64,000 bases of DNA, taken from assembly GCA_024734495.1 (NCBI GenBank), contig JALMQS010000187.1, positions 4,944,304 to 5,008,303 of the forward strand, written 5' to 3'. The position numbers were made by a program, and so were the translations under genes. The notes under the pieces are model-generated. The model worked only from the letters and a program-made list of their open reading frames with translations, was not told the DNA's origin and made no database searches. Numbering within the stretch: position 1 is the stretch's first letter; each line of letters opens with the position of its first letter. The DNA is from Forficula auricularia (taxonomy: Eukaryota > Arthropoda > Insecta > Dermaptera > Forficulidae). Below are positions 32,464 to 43,581 of the stretch, one piece after another.

Positions 32464-33457
32464 ATCTTGGTTCTATTTTGAAAACGACTCTACAGATTTT
32501 GATGAAACCAACTCTATTAAAAAGTCTTGAGGATGAGAAAGCGATCTGGCTAGGTCTGGACCTCGAGCAAATTTAATCTTAATTGATCTTTTCTTAATAA
32601 AAGTAATTATTGATAGATGAAAATCTCAATAAAAAAGTTTGTTTATATTTTTTTCAATTATCTTTTATTTTTAATTGGTTTTTTAATTTTAAAACCCACT
32701 AATAGGTTATAGCAAATATTAATATATTATATTAAAATTAGGAATTTTTGTTTGATGGAAGAAGGGAGGGATACCAATCGACTTGATTGGGGAATAATGG
32801 AATTGAAATAATTATCGGAAAAGAGGTTTTTTTATCTAATTAGATTTTTCCTCTTATTAAAAACAAGGACTAAAGATGAATAAGGACACTCGATAGTGGA
32901 GAAGTAATCTCCGGAATCGAAGCAAAAAATACAATGTATACATTAATTAATGTAAAATAATTGGTTTAATAAAATTTATAAAAAAAAAAAATTGTTTTTT
33001 TTTAATTAACAGGTGTCTAAATCATAACATTACAGGTGTGTTTACTAATAAAGTGGTTGAAGTGGCTTTTTTTTATATAACTTGGAAACAAATCTTATTT
33101 AATTTTGTTTTTATTTCAGATCCTATACGATTATTTTTTTTATTATTATTTTCCTATTTATTTATTTTTATAATGTTTATCAATATGAACGAATGTGGGC
33201 AAATTGGTGTACGAGTAAACAAATATACACATAATATGTGGACCACTAGAAAGCTAGAAATGCAAAAACTGGGTGCGGGGTGGTGTGGATGTGGAAGGTG
33301 TAGGAGGTGGGGTGCAGTTGTGGGGGATCCGGGGGTGGGAGGCGCGATTGGAGTGGGGCGGAGTGAGGGTCTAGTGGTGGGGGCGATTTGTATGGCTTCT
33401 CGAGGGGGGGAGGGGGGTCAGGGGTTACCGTGCATCGCTCGGTGGCTCCAGGTACTA
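32395..33457 (+). mobile_element. Helitron-like non-autonomous element
   Basis: The left end CTACTCTTATTAAACGAGC is followed by an (AT)n tract and TTGAAAACGACTCTAC. The right end carries GCATCGCTCGGTGGCTCCAGG followed by TACTATTA. The sister at 54633-55530 has the same tips and order. This copy also contains an inverted F repeat (32760-32990) that the sister lacks, and a G-rich region at 33275-33445. No TIRs and no TSD fit a Helitron-type element; the terminal hairpin is modest. No helicase is present. Confidence 0.55.
33275..33445 (+). repeat. G-rich, G-skewed tract inside the Helitron-like element
   Basis: Runs such as GGGGGATCCGGGGGTGGG and GGGGGGGAGGGGGG on the plus strand. Related tracts are at 55430-55500 and 59310-59880. 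Several closely spaced G-runs could form G-quadruplexes. Confidence 0.6.
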
Positions 33458-33640
33458 TTATATTAAACGAGCAATTCTTGTATATATATAAGTATTTGAA
33501 TATAGAATCGGTTTCTCGAAAACGGCTCTAAAGTTTTCGCTAAAATTTGGTGCACTTATCAAATCTCATGAGTTATTAGTCGTGTATAAATTTTAATCCT
33601 ATTGAAATAAAGGAAGGGGGTGTAAATTAGTCATGTCGCA
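33458..33640 (+). mobile_element. Second Helitron-like 5' end, head-to-tail with the first
   Basis: TATTAAACGAGCAATTCTTG starts right after the first element's 3' tip, followed by GGTTTCTCGAAAACGGCTC. The body matches, on the opposite strand, sequence at 61080-61250. The 3' end is not found nearby. Confidence 0.5.
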
Positions 33641-34539
33641 GTACAAGGAAAAAGTAAAGTTATAATTTATTTTTGTATTTTTTCAATGAGTTAATGTGAT
33701 TTTACCAATATAATGCAGTATTTTTTTTAATATAAACAATCTTGTAAATTTCCTATTTATTTGTATTGTAAACATATCTTAAATTTACGATTTTTTTTAT
33801 GAGTGTAGATTGTGACATTGAATTTTTTGAACAGAAAGGAATCTCGCCTCCGTCTGAAACGGACCCAGAATCACTTACCTAATAACTTTAATGAATTGTT
33901 TTAATTACAATTTAAATCGAGCATTTTTCATCCCTTTGCTGATTTGTTGTCCTAACTTCTAAAGATGTTGCCTGAAAATAAGATAATCACAAAAATTTAT
34001 TTCCTCCCTTCGTTTTTTCATAGAGTAAACGTTTTTGTTTACTTTTTTTTTTTTTTTTAATTAAGGGCTTGAAGAGCACTTCTCGAGTTCTCTCAAAGAG
34101 GAAAGAACGGAAATTCAAGATGTCGCCTCGTGGTCTAATTCTCTCTGGTGGGGGGGGTTGAGGGTTGCTCGCTCGCCTCTCCTCCAATTAGTAAAGAACT
34201 TTTCTACCCCTAGAGATTTCTGTCAAGGAAGGGGACGTTATCTTTATGTTACTTGCTGCTTCTTCTCTGGTTATATGTTTGTAATGATTTGACCGAGCTT
34301 TCTTCTTACTTTTGCCTTGACCTGGCCAAGTAGACATTTCGAGATGGGGGTCATGAGATTTTTTCTTTCGTCTGACCCCTGATTTCGAAATAAAAATAGA
34401 AAGAAAGAAAATAAAGGGTTCATATTATTAGGTTAAAAATCCTAAAGAAGCCATTTCTTCTCTTTTTTAATTATTTATTTATTATTTTTTTTTTAACATT
34501 TTAGAATATTTCAAAAATTTCAAAATGAAAGATTGTTCT
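33641..34539. other. No gene recognised
   Basis: A minus-strand 66-codon frame at 33987-34187 is low-complexity Lys-rich. Splice-like strings near 33850-33880 are only about 20 bp apart and in the wrong order to define an exon. Confidence 0.35.
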
Positions 34540-34707
34540 ATTTTTTGGCTTTTCAGACCTTCTAGCCATTAGCTAATTTACGATACTGATATTAAATTAA
34601 GACTTCTATGCAGGGATCAAATTAGCTGGTTGCCTTGAGTCGGATTCGAACCCGGGTCCACTTGATTAGCAGGCTGGCACGCTAACCCTTGGGCTAATCC
34701 GACCCCC
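34540..34707 (-). mobile_element. tRNA-derived SINE with 12-bp TSD
   Basis: The minus strand starts GGTCGGATTAGCCCAAGGGT, has B box GGTTCGAATCC, and ends in AAAAGCCAAAAAA-type sequence. Flanked by AAAGATTGTTCT at 34528-34539 and 34708-34719. Same family as 54985-55178 (shared CCCGGGTTCGAATCCGACTC). Confidence 0.9.
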
Positions 34708-34719
34708 AAAGATTGTTCT

Positions 34720-35689
34720 TATTAGTGAGTAAATTTTTAAAAAATGGAATAAATATTTCAAGTTCGCACTTTACAAATTTTCGGGATTTAGAATGTTTTT
34801 AGTAAACTTAGGCTAAAAAATTTGTTCTGTTGAAATATACAGCCTATTAATACAAATCTTTGTTTCAAATTTCATCTTATTAGCTACATGCCTGAAGATC
34901 AATAATTTGAAGTTTTGAGGCCAGGTTTGTTACGGTACTTAACGAAGTATTTGGACAATACTACTGACTTTAATTGTTATGGTACTGACACCTAAAATTC
35001 AAAGATAATATCGAATTACGAATTATATTTCACTATTATTTGATTTAAGAACACAGTAAACTCAACCGCGGATTAGACAATTCCGTGGTTAGCCTGTAAA
35101 ATATTCAAAAAAGGACACAAATTAACAAAAGAATGCTTTTTAAAAATGTTTATTTACATCAATAGAAGCAGGATTAAAAATTTATTATTTTACAAGTTAA
35201 ATGTGTGTGTGCACATTGTTACATAGTTTTTTAAAGATTACTTTTGCACAAAATAATCCGTCAGAAGCTTTTGTAGTTTTGAGATAAAACACCTCTTTTT
35301 CATTTGAAATGGAAGTTTTTTCTACACGATTTTGTCACAGAGTGGTGCATCATCTTGTCCCTTCAGAATTTGAATGACTGACACATTCCAGAAAGACCAC
35401 GGATTAGCCGCCAAGTGGATAAACGAGAGTTTACTCTATTTCAAAAATTCACTAAAAGTTTATTTATTTGCTTCATTTGTTAGAAAGTTATTATTGTAAT
35501 TTCATTTTTTGTTCTTCTTTACGAAATTGTACAGACTAAGTTAAAGTAAATCGAGTTTAGAAATTTTGGGTATAGCCAAGAAAAATATAATCAGTAATAT
35601 TTCAATTAATAGTAGTAGCAAAATGTCGGTTTTCTGTCTAGTTTTAGTAGAAACTATAACTATAAACAGACAAGTAAAATATGGTTATA
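34720..35689. other. No gene recognised
   Basis: AT-rich sequence; no family relatives seen and no useful open frame. Confidence 0.35.
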
Positions 35690-35990
35690 AACTGCCAGAA
35701 AATGTTTGATGAAATTCATGGGTTAGAGGGTTTTTGGTTTGACAATTCAATCAGTCACCGTCTCATCTTCGGCTAAGTTGTTTTTGATGGGTTTTTCGTT
35801 AATTCAAATAATTATTCACAGGTAGTTGCGTCGATAAGAATGTATAATTACATTTTTATTCAATTTCCTTTTAATAATTAATTGGTTTTTTAATTCTATA
35901 TCCCACTAATAGTTCTTTACAAACATTAAATTAGGTAATTTAATTAATTAAAGATATTTTTCTATTTTCTATAAAATTCATTCTCTTAAT

Positions 35991-36036
35991 AAATCCGACA
36001 ATTCGAAGGATCGTAGTACCTCCTTCTTCAGGATTT
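35991..36036 (-). ncRNA. Decayed hammerhead ribozyme
   Basis: The minus strand reads AAATC, CTGAAGA, extra A, GGAGG...TCCTTC as stem II, GAAT, TGTC, GGATTT. A15.1 of GAAA is T. Stem I (GATTT/AAATC side) is still recognisable. Confidence 0.6.
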
Positions 36037-36123
36037 AAAAGGGTCAACAAAAGAACCTCGGTGTATATTAATATTATTTTTATTATTGGAATTTCATCTA
36101 AAACTTTGTGTCCTGTGATATGT

Positions 36124-36156
36124 CTTGATGATGGCCATAGCGGATTAAAACGTTGG
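36124..36156 (+). ncRNA. Decayed hammerhead ribozyme (partner)
   Basis: CTTGATGA, T, GGCCATAGCGGATT, AAAACGTTGG. C3 has become T (TTGATGA) and G12 has become A. Same relic as at 50543. Confidence 0.55.
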
Positions 36157-36216
36157 TAAAAATTCCTTATTATCTGAATTTAAAGTTAAAAATAATATTT
36201 AATATCGCTTTAACCG

Positions 36217-37519
36217 AGGGGTGATCCGCGATTGGAAGTAGGTGTACACCTCTTTGGAAGTATTTTGGAAGTACTTGGAAATATTTGGAATTACTTGGAA
36301 ATATTTAGAAGTACTTGGAAATATTTTGAAGTACAAGTGGAAGTAGGTGTACAGCAATTACTTGGAAATATTTTGAAGTACTTGGAAATATTTTGAAGTA
36401 CAAGTGGAAGTAGGTGTACAGCAATTACTTGGAAATATTTTGAAGTACAAGTGGAAGTAGGTGTACAGCAATTACTTGGAAATATTTTGAAGTACTTGGA
36501 AATATTTTGAAGTACAAGTGGAAGTAGGTGTACAGCAATTACTTGGAAATATTTTGAAGTACAAGTGGAAGTAGGTGTACAGCAATTACTTGGAAATATT
36601 TTGAGTACAAGTGAAGTAGGTGTACAGCAATTACTTGAAATATTTTGAAGTACTTGGAAATATTTTGAAGTACAAGTGGAAGTAGGTGTACAGCAATTAC
36701 TTGAAAATATTTTGAAGTACAAGTGGAAGTAGGTGTACAGCAATTACTTGGAAATATTTTGAAGTACTTGGAAATATTTTGAAGTACAAGTGGAAGTAGG
36801 TGTACAGCAATTACTTGAAATATTTTGAAGTACAATTGAAATTATTGTACAACTATTTGAAGTACTTTTGGAAATATTTTGAAATTACTAGTGGAAAGTA
36901 GGTGCTAATAAAATTGCGGGAAATACAAGTGGAAGTAGGTGTACAGCAATTACTTGGAAATATTTTGAAGTACTTGGAAATATTTTGAAGTACAAGTGGA
37001 AGTAGGTGTACAGCAATTACTTGGAAATATTTTGAAGTACAAGTGGAAGTAGGTGTACAGCAATTACTTGGAAATATTTTGAAGTACTTGGAAATATTTT
37101 GAAGTACAAGTGGAAGTAGGTGTACAGCAATTACTTGGAAATATTTTGAAGTACAAGTGGAAGTAGGTGTACAGCAATTACTTGGAAATATTTTGAAGTA
37201 CTTGGAAATATTTTGAAGTACAAGTGGAAGTAGGTGTACAGCAATTACTTGGAAATATTTCGAAGTACTTGGAAATATTTTGAAGTACAAGGGAAGTAGG
37301 TGTACAGAACTATTGGAAATATTCTGAAGTATCATGAAATATTTTTGAAGCAAGTGGAAGTATGTGTACAGCAATTACTTTGGAAATATTTTGAAGTACT
37401 TGGAAATATTTTGAAGTACAAGTGAAGTAGGTGTACAGCATTTACTTGGAAATATTTTGAAGTTACAAGTGGAAGTAGGTGTACAGCATATTAGGTCGCG
37501 GTTCACCCTTCGCTTTTAA
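36217..37519. mobile_element. Minisatellite-bearing TIR element, long copy
   Basis: Tips CGAGGGGTGATCCGCGAT and GTCGCGGTTCACCCTTCG match those of 11920-12402. Between them is an irregular higher-order array of TACTTGGAAATATTTTGAAG and GTACAAGTGGAAGTAGGTGT units, about 45 and 65 bp long, with a degraded zone at 36830-36920. Insertion into the Helitron-like sequence CGCTTTTAA is clear from the empty copy at 50680. Open frames repeating NISKYFKIFPS are artefacts. Confidence 0.75.
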
Positions 37520-37566
37520 TTATATGCAAAAATGTCCCAGCATCGTTCGCTGTTCCAGGTACTATA

Positions 37567-38372
37567 ATGTAAAATGAGAATTAATTTTCCCAAATAAAAA
37601 ATTATTTCGAATATTATACAAAATTACTTTTTATAATATATTAAGATTTTTTTCTCATCTTTTATTTTCATATTTGAATTCCGCTTTATTATAGTATATC
37701 AAAAATATCTCCAGCAATTATTTTTTTTTCAGTTCAATCGCCCTCTCAAAAAGTATATAAAATATCACTTTTCATATAATATATATATTCTGATCATATT
37801 TTTTATTAGAAATGATGCAGTATAAAATAAAAAAAAATTCTGCTGCAAAATCCAGGTCAATTTATTTATGAGAGAGAATGCCAGATGAAATTTCAAATAT
37901 TTTATTGAATCTTGGAATTCAATTTATTAACATCGGACAGTGATTTTGACATAACTTATTTCTTTGGAGTAAGCATTAGGGGAAGCAAAAAAAAAAAAAA
38001 ATTAATTCGCATGCAGTGTGTGGTATTCCCAGCTGGCAAAAGATTATTCCGGCGCTATTTATGAATCATTCTTTAACAAATAGCTATTTCTATTTAGTAA
38101 TGTGAAATCATAAGAAATGCTATTTTGTTTACAACTCTCTCTCTGTCTTATTGTAGTTATATAATTAGCAATTTATTTTAATACTGTTTTTTGGACTTTG
38201 ATCTGAGATTATTAGACCAGAAGCCGCAGTCATCTGGCGGTCCTAGTATATTACTCAAAACAGATTTTATAAAATTAAAACAAAAATGTTCATTTTTTTA
38301 AGTAGTATTACATTTTCACTGATAAAATATTGATAGATTGAATAGATAGGAAATTTACAAGAATGCATATAG
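37567..38372. other. No gene recognised
   Basis: AT-rich with poly-A and CTCTCTCT tracts; nothing coding. Confidence 0.35.
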
Positions 38373-38891
38373 CAGTGTTCTCAACCACTATGCCGAGGCA
38401 CTTTTGTGTGCCGGAAAATTCTTTGAAGTGTACCGCCAAATTTTAGAAAATGAAAACAATAAAAATTATTGTGTATGTAATTTTATCTAATGAGTTATTA
38501 TTTTTTCCAGTTCAACCATTGAGATCACATAATTTAATATAAAACTAAATAAATAAGCTTTAAAAATATATACATTTTATAAACTACTTCAAAAATTTAG
38601 ATATAAAAATTTTTGATTCGGTTCGTAATCAATTTGTAATAACCGATACGTCTGTATATGAATTAACTTTGAATGAAGAGGAAAAACCAATTTTATTATG
38701 TTATGTTGTCTTTGTAGTTCATATTATTATTTTATTTTACATTAATTATTATCATCATAAATTAGTTTACACAGTAACACATTGTATTATAGGTATAAGT
38801 AAAATTATTTTAAACTTATCTTATTGTTAGTGTGCCACCAAATTTTGAAATTGTTACAAGTGTGCCGCAAAAAAAAGGTTGAGAACCTCTG
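38373..38891. mobile_element. hAT miniature element with 8-bp TSD
   Basis: Tips CAGTGTTCTCAACCACTATG and AAGGTTGAGAACCTCTG, with internal TGTGCCGGAAAA and GTGTGCCACCAAATTTTG. Flanked by GCATATAG (38365-38372) and GCCTATAG (38892-38899), an 8-bp duplication with one mismatch. Typical hAT tips. No transposase. Confidence 0.85.
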
Positions 38892-38910
38892 GCCTATAGT
38901 AAAAAAATCT

Positions 38911-39190
38911 TATTATATTAAACGAGCAATTCTTGTATGTATATCTATATAGTATTTGTTTCTCGAAAACGGCTCTAACGGTTTGAATGAAATTCACTGG
39001 TTAGGGGTTTTTGTGTTGACAATTCGATCTGACACGGTCTCATCTTCGGCTAAGTTGTTTTTGATGGCTTTTGTGTTAATTAAAATAATTATTCACAGAT
39101 GGTTGTCTCAATAAAAATGTATAATTACATTTTTATGCAATGTCATTTTATTAGTTAATTGGTTTTTTGTAATTTTAAAACCCACAAATA
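38911..39190 (+). mobile_element. Helitron-like 5' fragment
   Basis: TATTATATTAAACGAGCAAT start, then TTTCTCGAAAACGGCTCTAA and GTCTCATCTTCGGCTAAGTT. It ends near AAAACCCACAAATAA, where a different repeat begins. Confidence 0.55.
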
Positions 39191-39199
39191 ATTCATGCA

Positions 39200-39990
39200 A
39201 AATGCTGGATATTTTTAAATATAAAATTTTTAACAAAAAAGTGGCCCAAGTAAACGTTCAAGTCAACAAAATCTCCTAGAGAATGAGACAAAAATCAAGT
39301 TTCTAGGATGAGTGGTTTTCATTTTATGAAGGAAAAACTGCGATTTTCTGAAAAAATGGAATATTTCCTGTAATAGAATATGCTAGATATCTATAAATCT
39401 AAAAGTTTTTACAAAAATGTAATTCAATTAAATGTTCAAGACAACAAAATTTCCTAGAGAAAGAAAAATGAATCAAGTTTATAGGATGAGTGGTTTTCAT
39501 GTTATGAAGGAAAAACAGCAATTTTTTTTCTAAACTTCAACTTCATTGCGGCACGGGTTACCATTATCCAATTAAGATGTCACTTTGTTTTGATTGTAGA
39601 AAATTTAATCTAGTTTAAAAATATATAAAGTGAACTTTGTCGAAAATGTGCTCCTTCATGGTTAAAATGAGACAAGATTGAAAAAAGTGCGAGTTTTTGG
39701 GATATTCAAAAGTGATCCCGGGGATGTTTTTTGGATCCCCATTAAAAATCGAATTACTCCACCAATTTAGTATTTCTTTTTTTGTCTCGACGTGAAATTT
39801 TGTTTTCTTTAATTTACTCTAGAACGGCTATTTACAAAATGTGAACTGTTTTATAAGCAAAAAACTGGAAAAAGTCCGAAAACTTTGAGTTTTTTCGGCC
39901 ACCAAAAGTTGTCTCCCACACTTTTGAGGTCGTAAACTTAGATTTGTCATACCCACACGCATACCAAACGATCCTAGGAAAAAATCTTTT
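39200..39990 (+). repeat. Repeat shared (inverted) with 56.25-56.75 kb
   Basis: GTTCAAGTCAACAAAATCTC, TTCTAGGATGAGTGGTTTTC and GTGCTCCTTCATGGT all recur in reverse complement at 56.4-56.7 kb. The segment is duplicated within itself (39240-39370 and 39410-39540). Family unknown. Confidence 0.6.
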
Positions 39991-40277
39991 CACTGTAATT
40001 AATGTAAGGTGAAACCCCTCTATTTACTGGGCTATAAGCACTTTTTGAGATATATTTTCAAAAAAATAATTCAAAAACACCTTTTTTTTCATACATGAAT
40101 AAGAAATTAACATATATTTCGTATGGTAAACTAAAAATCTAAATAGATTTTAAGGAATTTGGATGTTGGTACTTGGTGAAACATTTTTTAAATTATTGGA
40201 TAAAAGATACTTGGTAGGTTTCACATTAAGATATAAAATAAAACGAATTTATTTTTGGAGAATCTTTAATCTCGATA

Positions 40278-40310
40278 TATATATTTCGGGTGACTAACCC
40301 AATCTCAGTG
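40278..40310 (-). ncRNA. Hammerhead ribozyme, left arm, core damaged
   Basis: The minus strand reads CTGAGATT, GGGT-TAGTC-ACCC, GAAA, TATATATATC, GAG. Stem II and GAAA are fine, but CUGANGA has rearranged to CUGAGAU, so activity is doubtful. Confidence 0.6.
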
Positions 40311-40321
40311 AGCTAACAGAA

Positions 40322-40365
40322 AAACCTGAAGATGGGTTAGCCACCCGAAATATATATATATCAAG
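40322..40365 (+). ncRNA. Hammerhead ribozyme, right arm, core intact
   Basis: CTGAAGA (40326-40332), extra T, stem II GGGT-TAGCC-ACCC (4 perfect bp), GAAA (40347-40350), then a palindromic TATATATATAT stem III and C17. The AU-palindrome stem III matches the PLE-linked hammerhead at 52364. Stem I pairing is weak. Confidence 0.7.
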
Positions 40366-40460
40366 ATTAAAGATTCTCCAAAAATAAATTCGTTTTATTT
40401 TTATATCTTAATGTGAAACGTGCCAAAGTATCTTTTATCCAATAATTTAAAAATCTAAAT

Positions 40461-41321
40461 TCCGCAAATGAAAAGATGTTAAGTGAAAGTTGTGTAACAC
40501 ATATATACGATATCACCATTTTCGTTCTAATTTATAAGCGTTAATATGAATCATAGTGGAAGCCAGAATTGCAAGTGACAGCTCAGATCATTCCCTGCCC
40601 TATAATTTCCGACAATCTTCACCCAAGGCCATAAGGGAGAACAGATGTTCATCAATAGCATAAGCATCATACATTGTTATAGCGGCATTACGTCGGTAAT
40701 CGTAGAGATTAAACCCATTTGAGGATACGAGGAAAGTTGATGGAATAAAGGAATGAATATTCGCCCGGGTATATAGAAGAGAGAATTTACGCTTATGATT
40801 AGTAATGATAATTAATAGTATTTATCGGATTGAAACAAAAGAGAGAACTCGGGGGGCAGGCAGGTACTCAGACGGATTTAGATGGAACATGGCCAGCCAG
40901 CTATTTGATTTGATTGCGCAACTACAAATTAAAAATTCTAGTTCTCTCTTTTATTATAACTCTAAAAGAGAATAAAGGTCACCATTTGTTGCTAGGATTA
41001 AGTTTAATGTGCGCGGATAATAAAAATCCACTTTCATTTCGAGGGGTGGATTCTTTACTCGAGTTCTTCAATAAGCTGCAGGACTATAATAATCCGCTTT
41101 GTGCCATTTCATCATTAAACATCGAGGACTCTGATTATCATTGGTTTTCAGCATCCTTTGAAAGACAAATCCGACTTTTTTCATCTTCGATTAACTATAC
41201 CTCTACTATATATTATCAAAGGTCTTTCAGCATTGAGTTATTGAAACCTTAAAAAATTTCTCAGAATCGCCTTGATTTCTTCCTTTTTTTTTTTAAATTT
41301 GCTAAAATAAAAAGCCGGCCA
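40461..41321. other. Unique stretch with an unrecognised 112-codon frame
   Basis: No repeat relatives seen between 40480 and 41290. A plus-strand frame at 40914-41252 (starting MRNYKLKILVLSFIITLKEN) has a hydrophobic start and no known motif. Possibly chance; could be host sequence. Confidence 0.25.
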
Positions 41322-41329
41322 AGTGTGAG

Positions 41330-41750
41330 CAGGCGCGGATCCAGACCTCTGATTTGGGGGGGGGGCGGTCGGCAGCCACTGAGTTCCCCCCCCCCTTAAT
41401 GAAAAATGGATCCTATCTCAAACTAAATAAAAAGAGCATTATATTTTTAAATTCATTTCCTTTGTCAACATTTTTAATAGAGATGGGAAAAATCGTTCTT
41501 TTTAGGGAATAGTTCTTTTATAGTTCGTTCATTATATGGAACTAGTTCAATTGAACTATATAGTTCAGGGGTGGCCGATGTATATAAGATCTGCTGTGTC
41601 ACGATCGAATTGTCCAAGCGGGGGGGGGGTCACAGAGACGACGCCCCCCACATAGAACTTTATTTTCAATTTTAAAAATTTAATGTTATAAAAACAAGGC
41701 TTGGGGGAGGGGGGGGCCGCCCTCATCGCCTCCCCCTGGATCCGCGCATG
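41330..41750. mobile_element. hAT-like element with perfect 8-bp TSD
   Basis: Tips CAGGCGCGGATCCAG and CTGGATCCGCGCATG, flanked by AGTGTGAG at 41322-41329 and 41751-41758. Poly-G and poly-C tracts sit inside each end. No transposase frame. Confidence 0.88.
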
Positions 41751-41792
41751 AGTGTGAGTCATGCATACTGAGGATTCCGTAACTTACAACTA

Positions 41793-42507
41793 CACTCAGG
41801 TGCCAAAAAATTGAGCCACCATTAAAAAGAAAATCATAAGTTGGTGTCATCTATTAAATCCGATGGAATGGAATATTTTTAATTATATGTCAGAGGGGTT
41901 GTTTTTAACCGCCTCGGGAATCGAACCCGAGTGCCAATAACAGCAATCCGGGCCATCTGGCTCACCTGCGGGATGCAAACCTCTCTGACATATGTAGATC
42001 GGCAAATTAATATCTTTCACACCATTAAAAACTTTATTAAATAGAAAATTATCTTTAAAAATTTTTACAAATAACGATATAATTTGTTCTATTAACTCTT
42101 ATACTAACCTATTCAATAAATATTGTTGATTATTTTAGAATTTTATAATAAAAAAAAAAAGTAAAAATAAATAAAAAGATACAATTACAAATTATCTTAC
42201 TTTCTCAATATCCCTTTGCATTTAAATAAAGTTTTAATAAAAGATCAAATTTCATTTAAAATATAAATAAAATGAATCATTTTGAATTAAGCATCATTGA
42301 TAGAAAGATAAAATATACAAAATGGATATTTCACCAGTTCAAATTATGTGCCTAATTAATCAAGGGCTAAGTCAACAAATGGCAAGTATGTCACACTTTC
42401 AATAAGCAATAATTTCAATAATGTATTGTTACTTGTAAAACAATTAAAAATGATTTACTATTCAATAAAGTTTTTATTGGTGGTTCGGTTTTTTCATCCC
42501 AATGTAT
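41793..42507 (+). mobile_element. Tc1-like miniature element interrupted by a tRNA-like insertion
   Basis: The left tip CACTCAGGTGCCAAAAAATT and the 3' end near ATCCCAATGTA frame the same body as 43582-44084. The N-terminal transposase ATG region (ATGGATATTTCACCAGTTC) starts at 42323. The left TIR is broken after ACCATTAAAA by the insertion at 41827-42020. Confidence 0.75.
41828..42020 (-). mobile_element. Short tRNA-like SINE or hairpin element with 10-bp TSD
   Basis: ACCATTAAAA occurs on both sides (about 41818-41827 and 42021-42030), a target duplication made within the Tc1 TIR. The minus strand carries a tRNA-like block with B box GGTTCGATTCC. ATATGTCAGAGGGGTTG and CAAACCTCTCTGACATAT form terminal inverted repeats around it, unusual for a SINE. 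Confidence 0.65.
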
Positions 42508-42585
42508 AATATTACTATTATTTTTTATTGTTAAAGGATAAATACATTGAATTGCTTCTTTCCAGTAATTTATTATTATTCAAAT

Positions 42586-42634
42586 GGTTCATTCAATATT
42601 TCGAGAGCGCTTTCGGCATCTTCCTCGTGGAAAC
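42586..42634 (-). ncRNA. Decayed hammerhead ribozyme, left arm
   Basis: The minus strand reads CCACGAGGAAGATGCCGAAAGCGCTCTC, GAAATATTG. CUGAGGA is damaged by small deletions; the GAAA side is intact. Confidence 0.6.
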
Positions 42635-42784
42635 CACTCACCAATGTGCTGACCCATCAGTTTGTACAGAACATTGATAAAAGCTTGATTAAACAACACA
42701 CACATACATATACTATATATATATAATCAAGCTTTTATCAATGTTCTGTACAAACTGATGGGGTCTGCACATTGCGGGGAAGTG

Positions 42785-42836
42785 GTTTCCACTGAGGAAG
42801 AGATGCCGAAAGCGCTCTCGAATTATTTGGATTAAC
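42785..42836 (+). ncRNA. Hammerhead ribozyme, right arm, one core change
   Basis: GTTTCCA, CTGAGGA, A, GAGATGCCGAAAGCGCTCTC, then GAATTATTTGG. A15.1 of GAAA is T, otherwise as 29635-29686. Confidence 0.65.
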
Positions 42837-42955
42837 CATTTGAATAATAATAAATTACTGGGAAGAAGCAATTCAATTTATTCATCCTTTAACAATAAAA
42901 AATTAATATATCCAGTACACACCAAGCCAGCAAAATTCTTATGATTACTATTATT

Positions 42956-43581
42956 ATTACTATATTTTAATACATACATAAAAAACATTTTGGCTCTATA
43001 GAAAGAACTTTTTATGGGCTTTAGTTCTTGAGTTAATAAAGGTATTAGAATCCAGACACCCAGATAAGAGAAATAATTTTTTTAGATTTTCTAAACAAGC
43101 TCAATATTTTGGCCTCCTTTTGCACATTGCATGATTGATTGGGCCCAGCATGATTTCATTTTCATAACATGCTTTTATTTAACTTGTTTTTTTGCCTAGG
43201 TCAAATTTTTTAATTAAATTTAAACATACTTTTACCTAACCATAATTTTACACACAACATGTAATGTTAATAATATTAGTAGTAGTAATTTTAATGACAA
43301 CACGAAATTATAAATTTCATCAACCCCTCTCGTTGAAAACCGCATCAATATTGCCTGCTATTAATGAAGAGGTTTTTTGAATTTTTTCCAGTAAAAAAAA
43401 TTTCAAAAACTAAAATCATTTAAATCAAAATATTTAAAAAAAATAAAAAATAAAAAATAAAAAAGACACACGTTTTATATGATAGAAATTATCTCATCAG
43501 ACTTTTCTTATCAATCAAATTTGCTGTTAAATTATTTTACTTCTGAACATTGTTGTTAAGTAACTAAATACAAATAAGCTA
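42956..43581. other. No gene recognised
   Basis: AT-rich with A-rich simple sequence near 43435; nothing coding. Confidence 0.35.

Larger units (their letters stand above)
35690..37566 (+). mobile_element. Helitron-like element with nested hammerhead pair and minisatellite element
   Basis: The body from GATGAAATTCATGGGTTAGA through GTCTCATCTTCGGCTAAGTT matches the copies at 38911, 46225 and 50080. The right tip is CAGCATCGTTCGCTGTTCCAGG then TACTA. Compared with the copy at 50080-50735, it carries an extra 1.3-kb minisatellite element at 36217-37519. The decayed hammerhead pair at 35991-36156 is present in both. The left tip is diverged. Confidence 0.55.
40145..40447. mobile_element. Palindromic hammerhead element with 13-bp TSD
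   Basis: Flanked by TAAAAATCTAAAT at 40132-40144 and 40448-40460, a perfect 13-bp duplication. Arms: AATTATTGGATAAAAGATAC on the left against GTATCTTTTATCCAATAATT on the right. At 303 bp it is the shortest complete palindromic element. The centre spacer is only about 15 bp (GTGAGCTAACAGAAAAAC). Confidence 0.88.
42523..42943. mobile_element. Palindromic hammerhead element with 12-bp TSD
   Basis: Flanked by ATTACTATTATT at 42511-42522 and 42944-42955. Same family as 29230-29797: TTGTTAAAGGATAAATA at the left, AAGCCAGCAAAATTCTTATG at the right end, and a central palindrome AAGCTTTTATCAATGTTCTG. Inserted at the edge of the Tc1 copy. Confidence 0.85.

Noticed and set aside
33850..33885. Splice-like strings (AG/GTAAGT and TTTCAG) on the minus strand
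   Set aside because: They are about 20 bp apart in an order that would make an impossibly small intron, and no exon-like frame adjoins.
36291..37374. Repeat proteins of 98-173 residues on the minus strand
   Set aside because: Products of the long minisatellite array; the same array shifts frame at every irregular unit.
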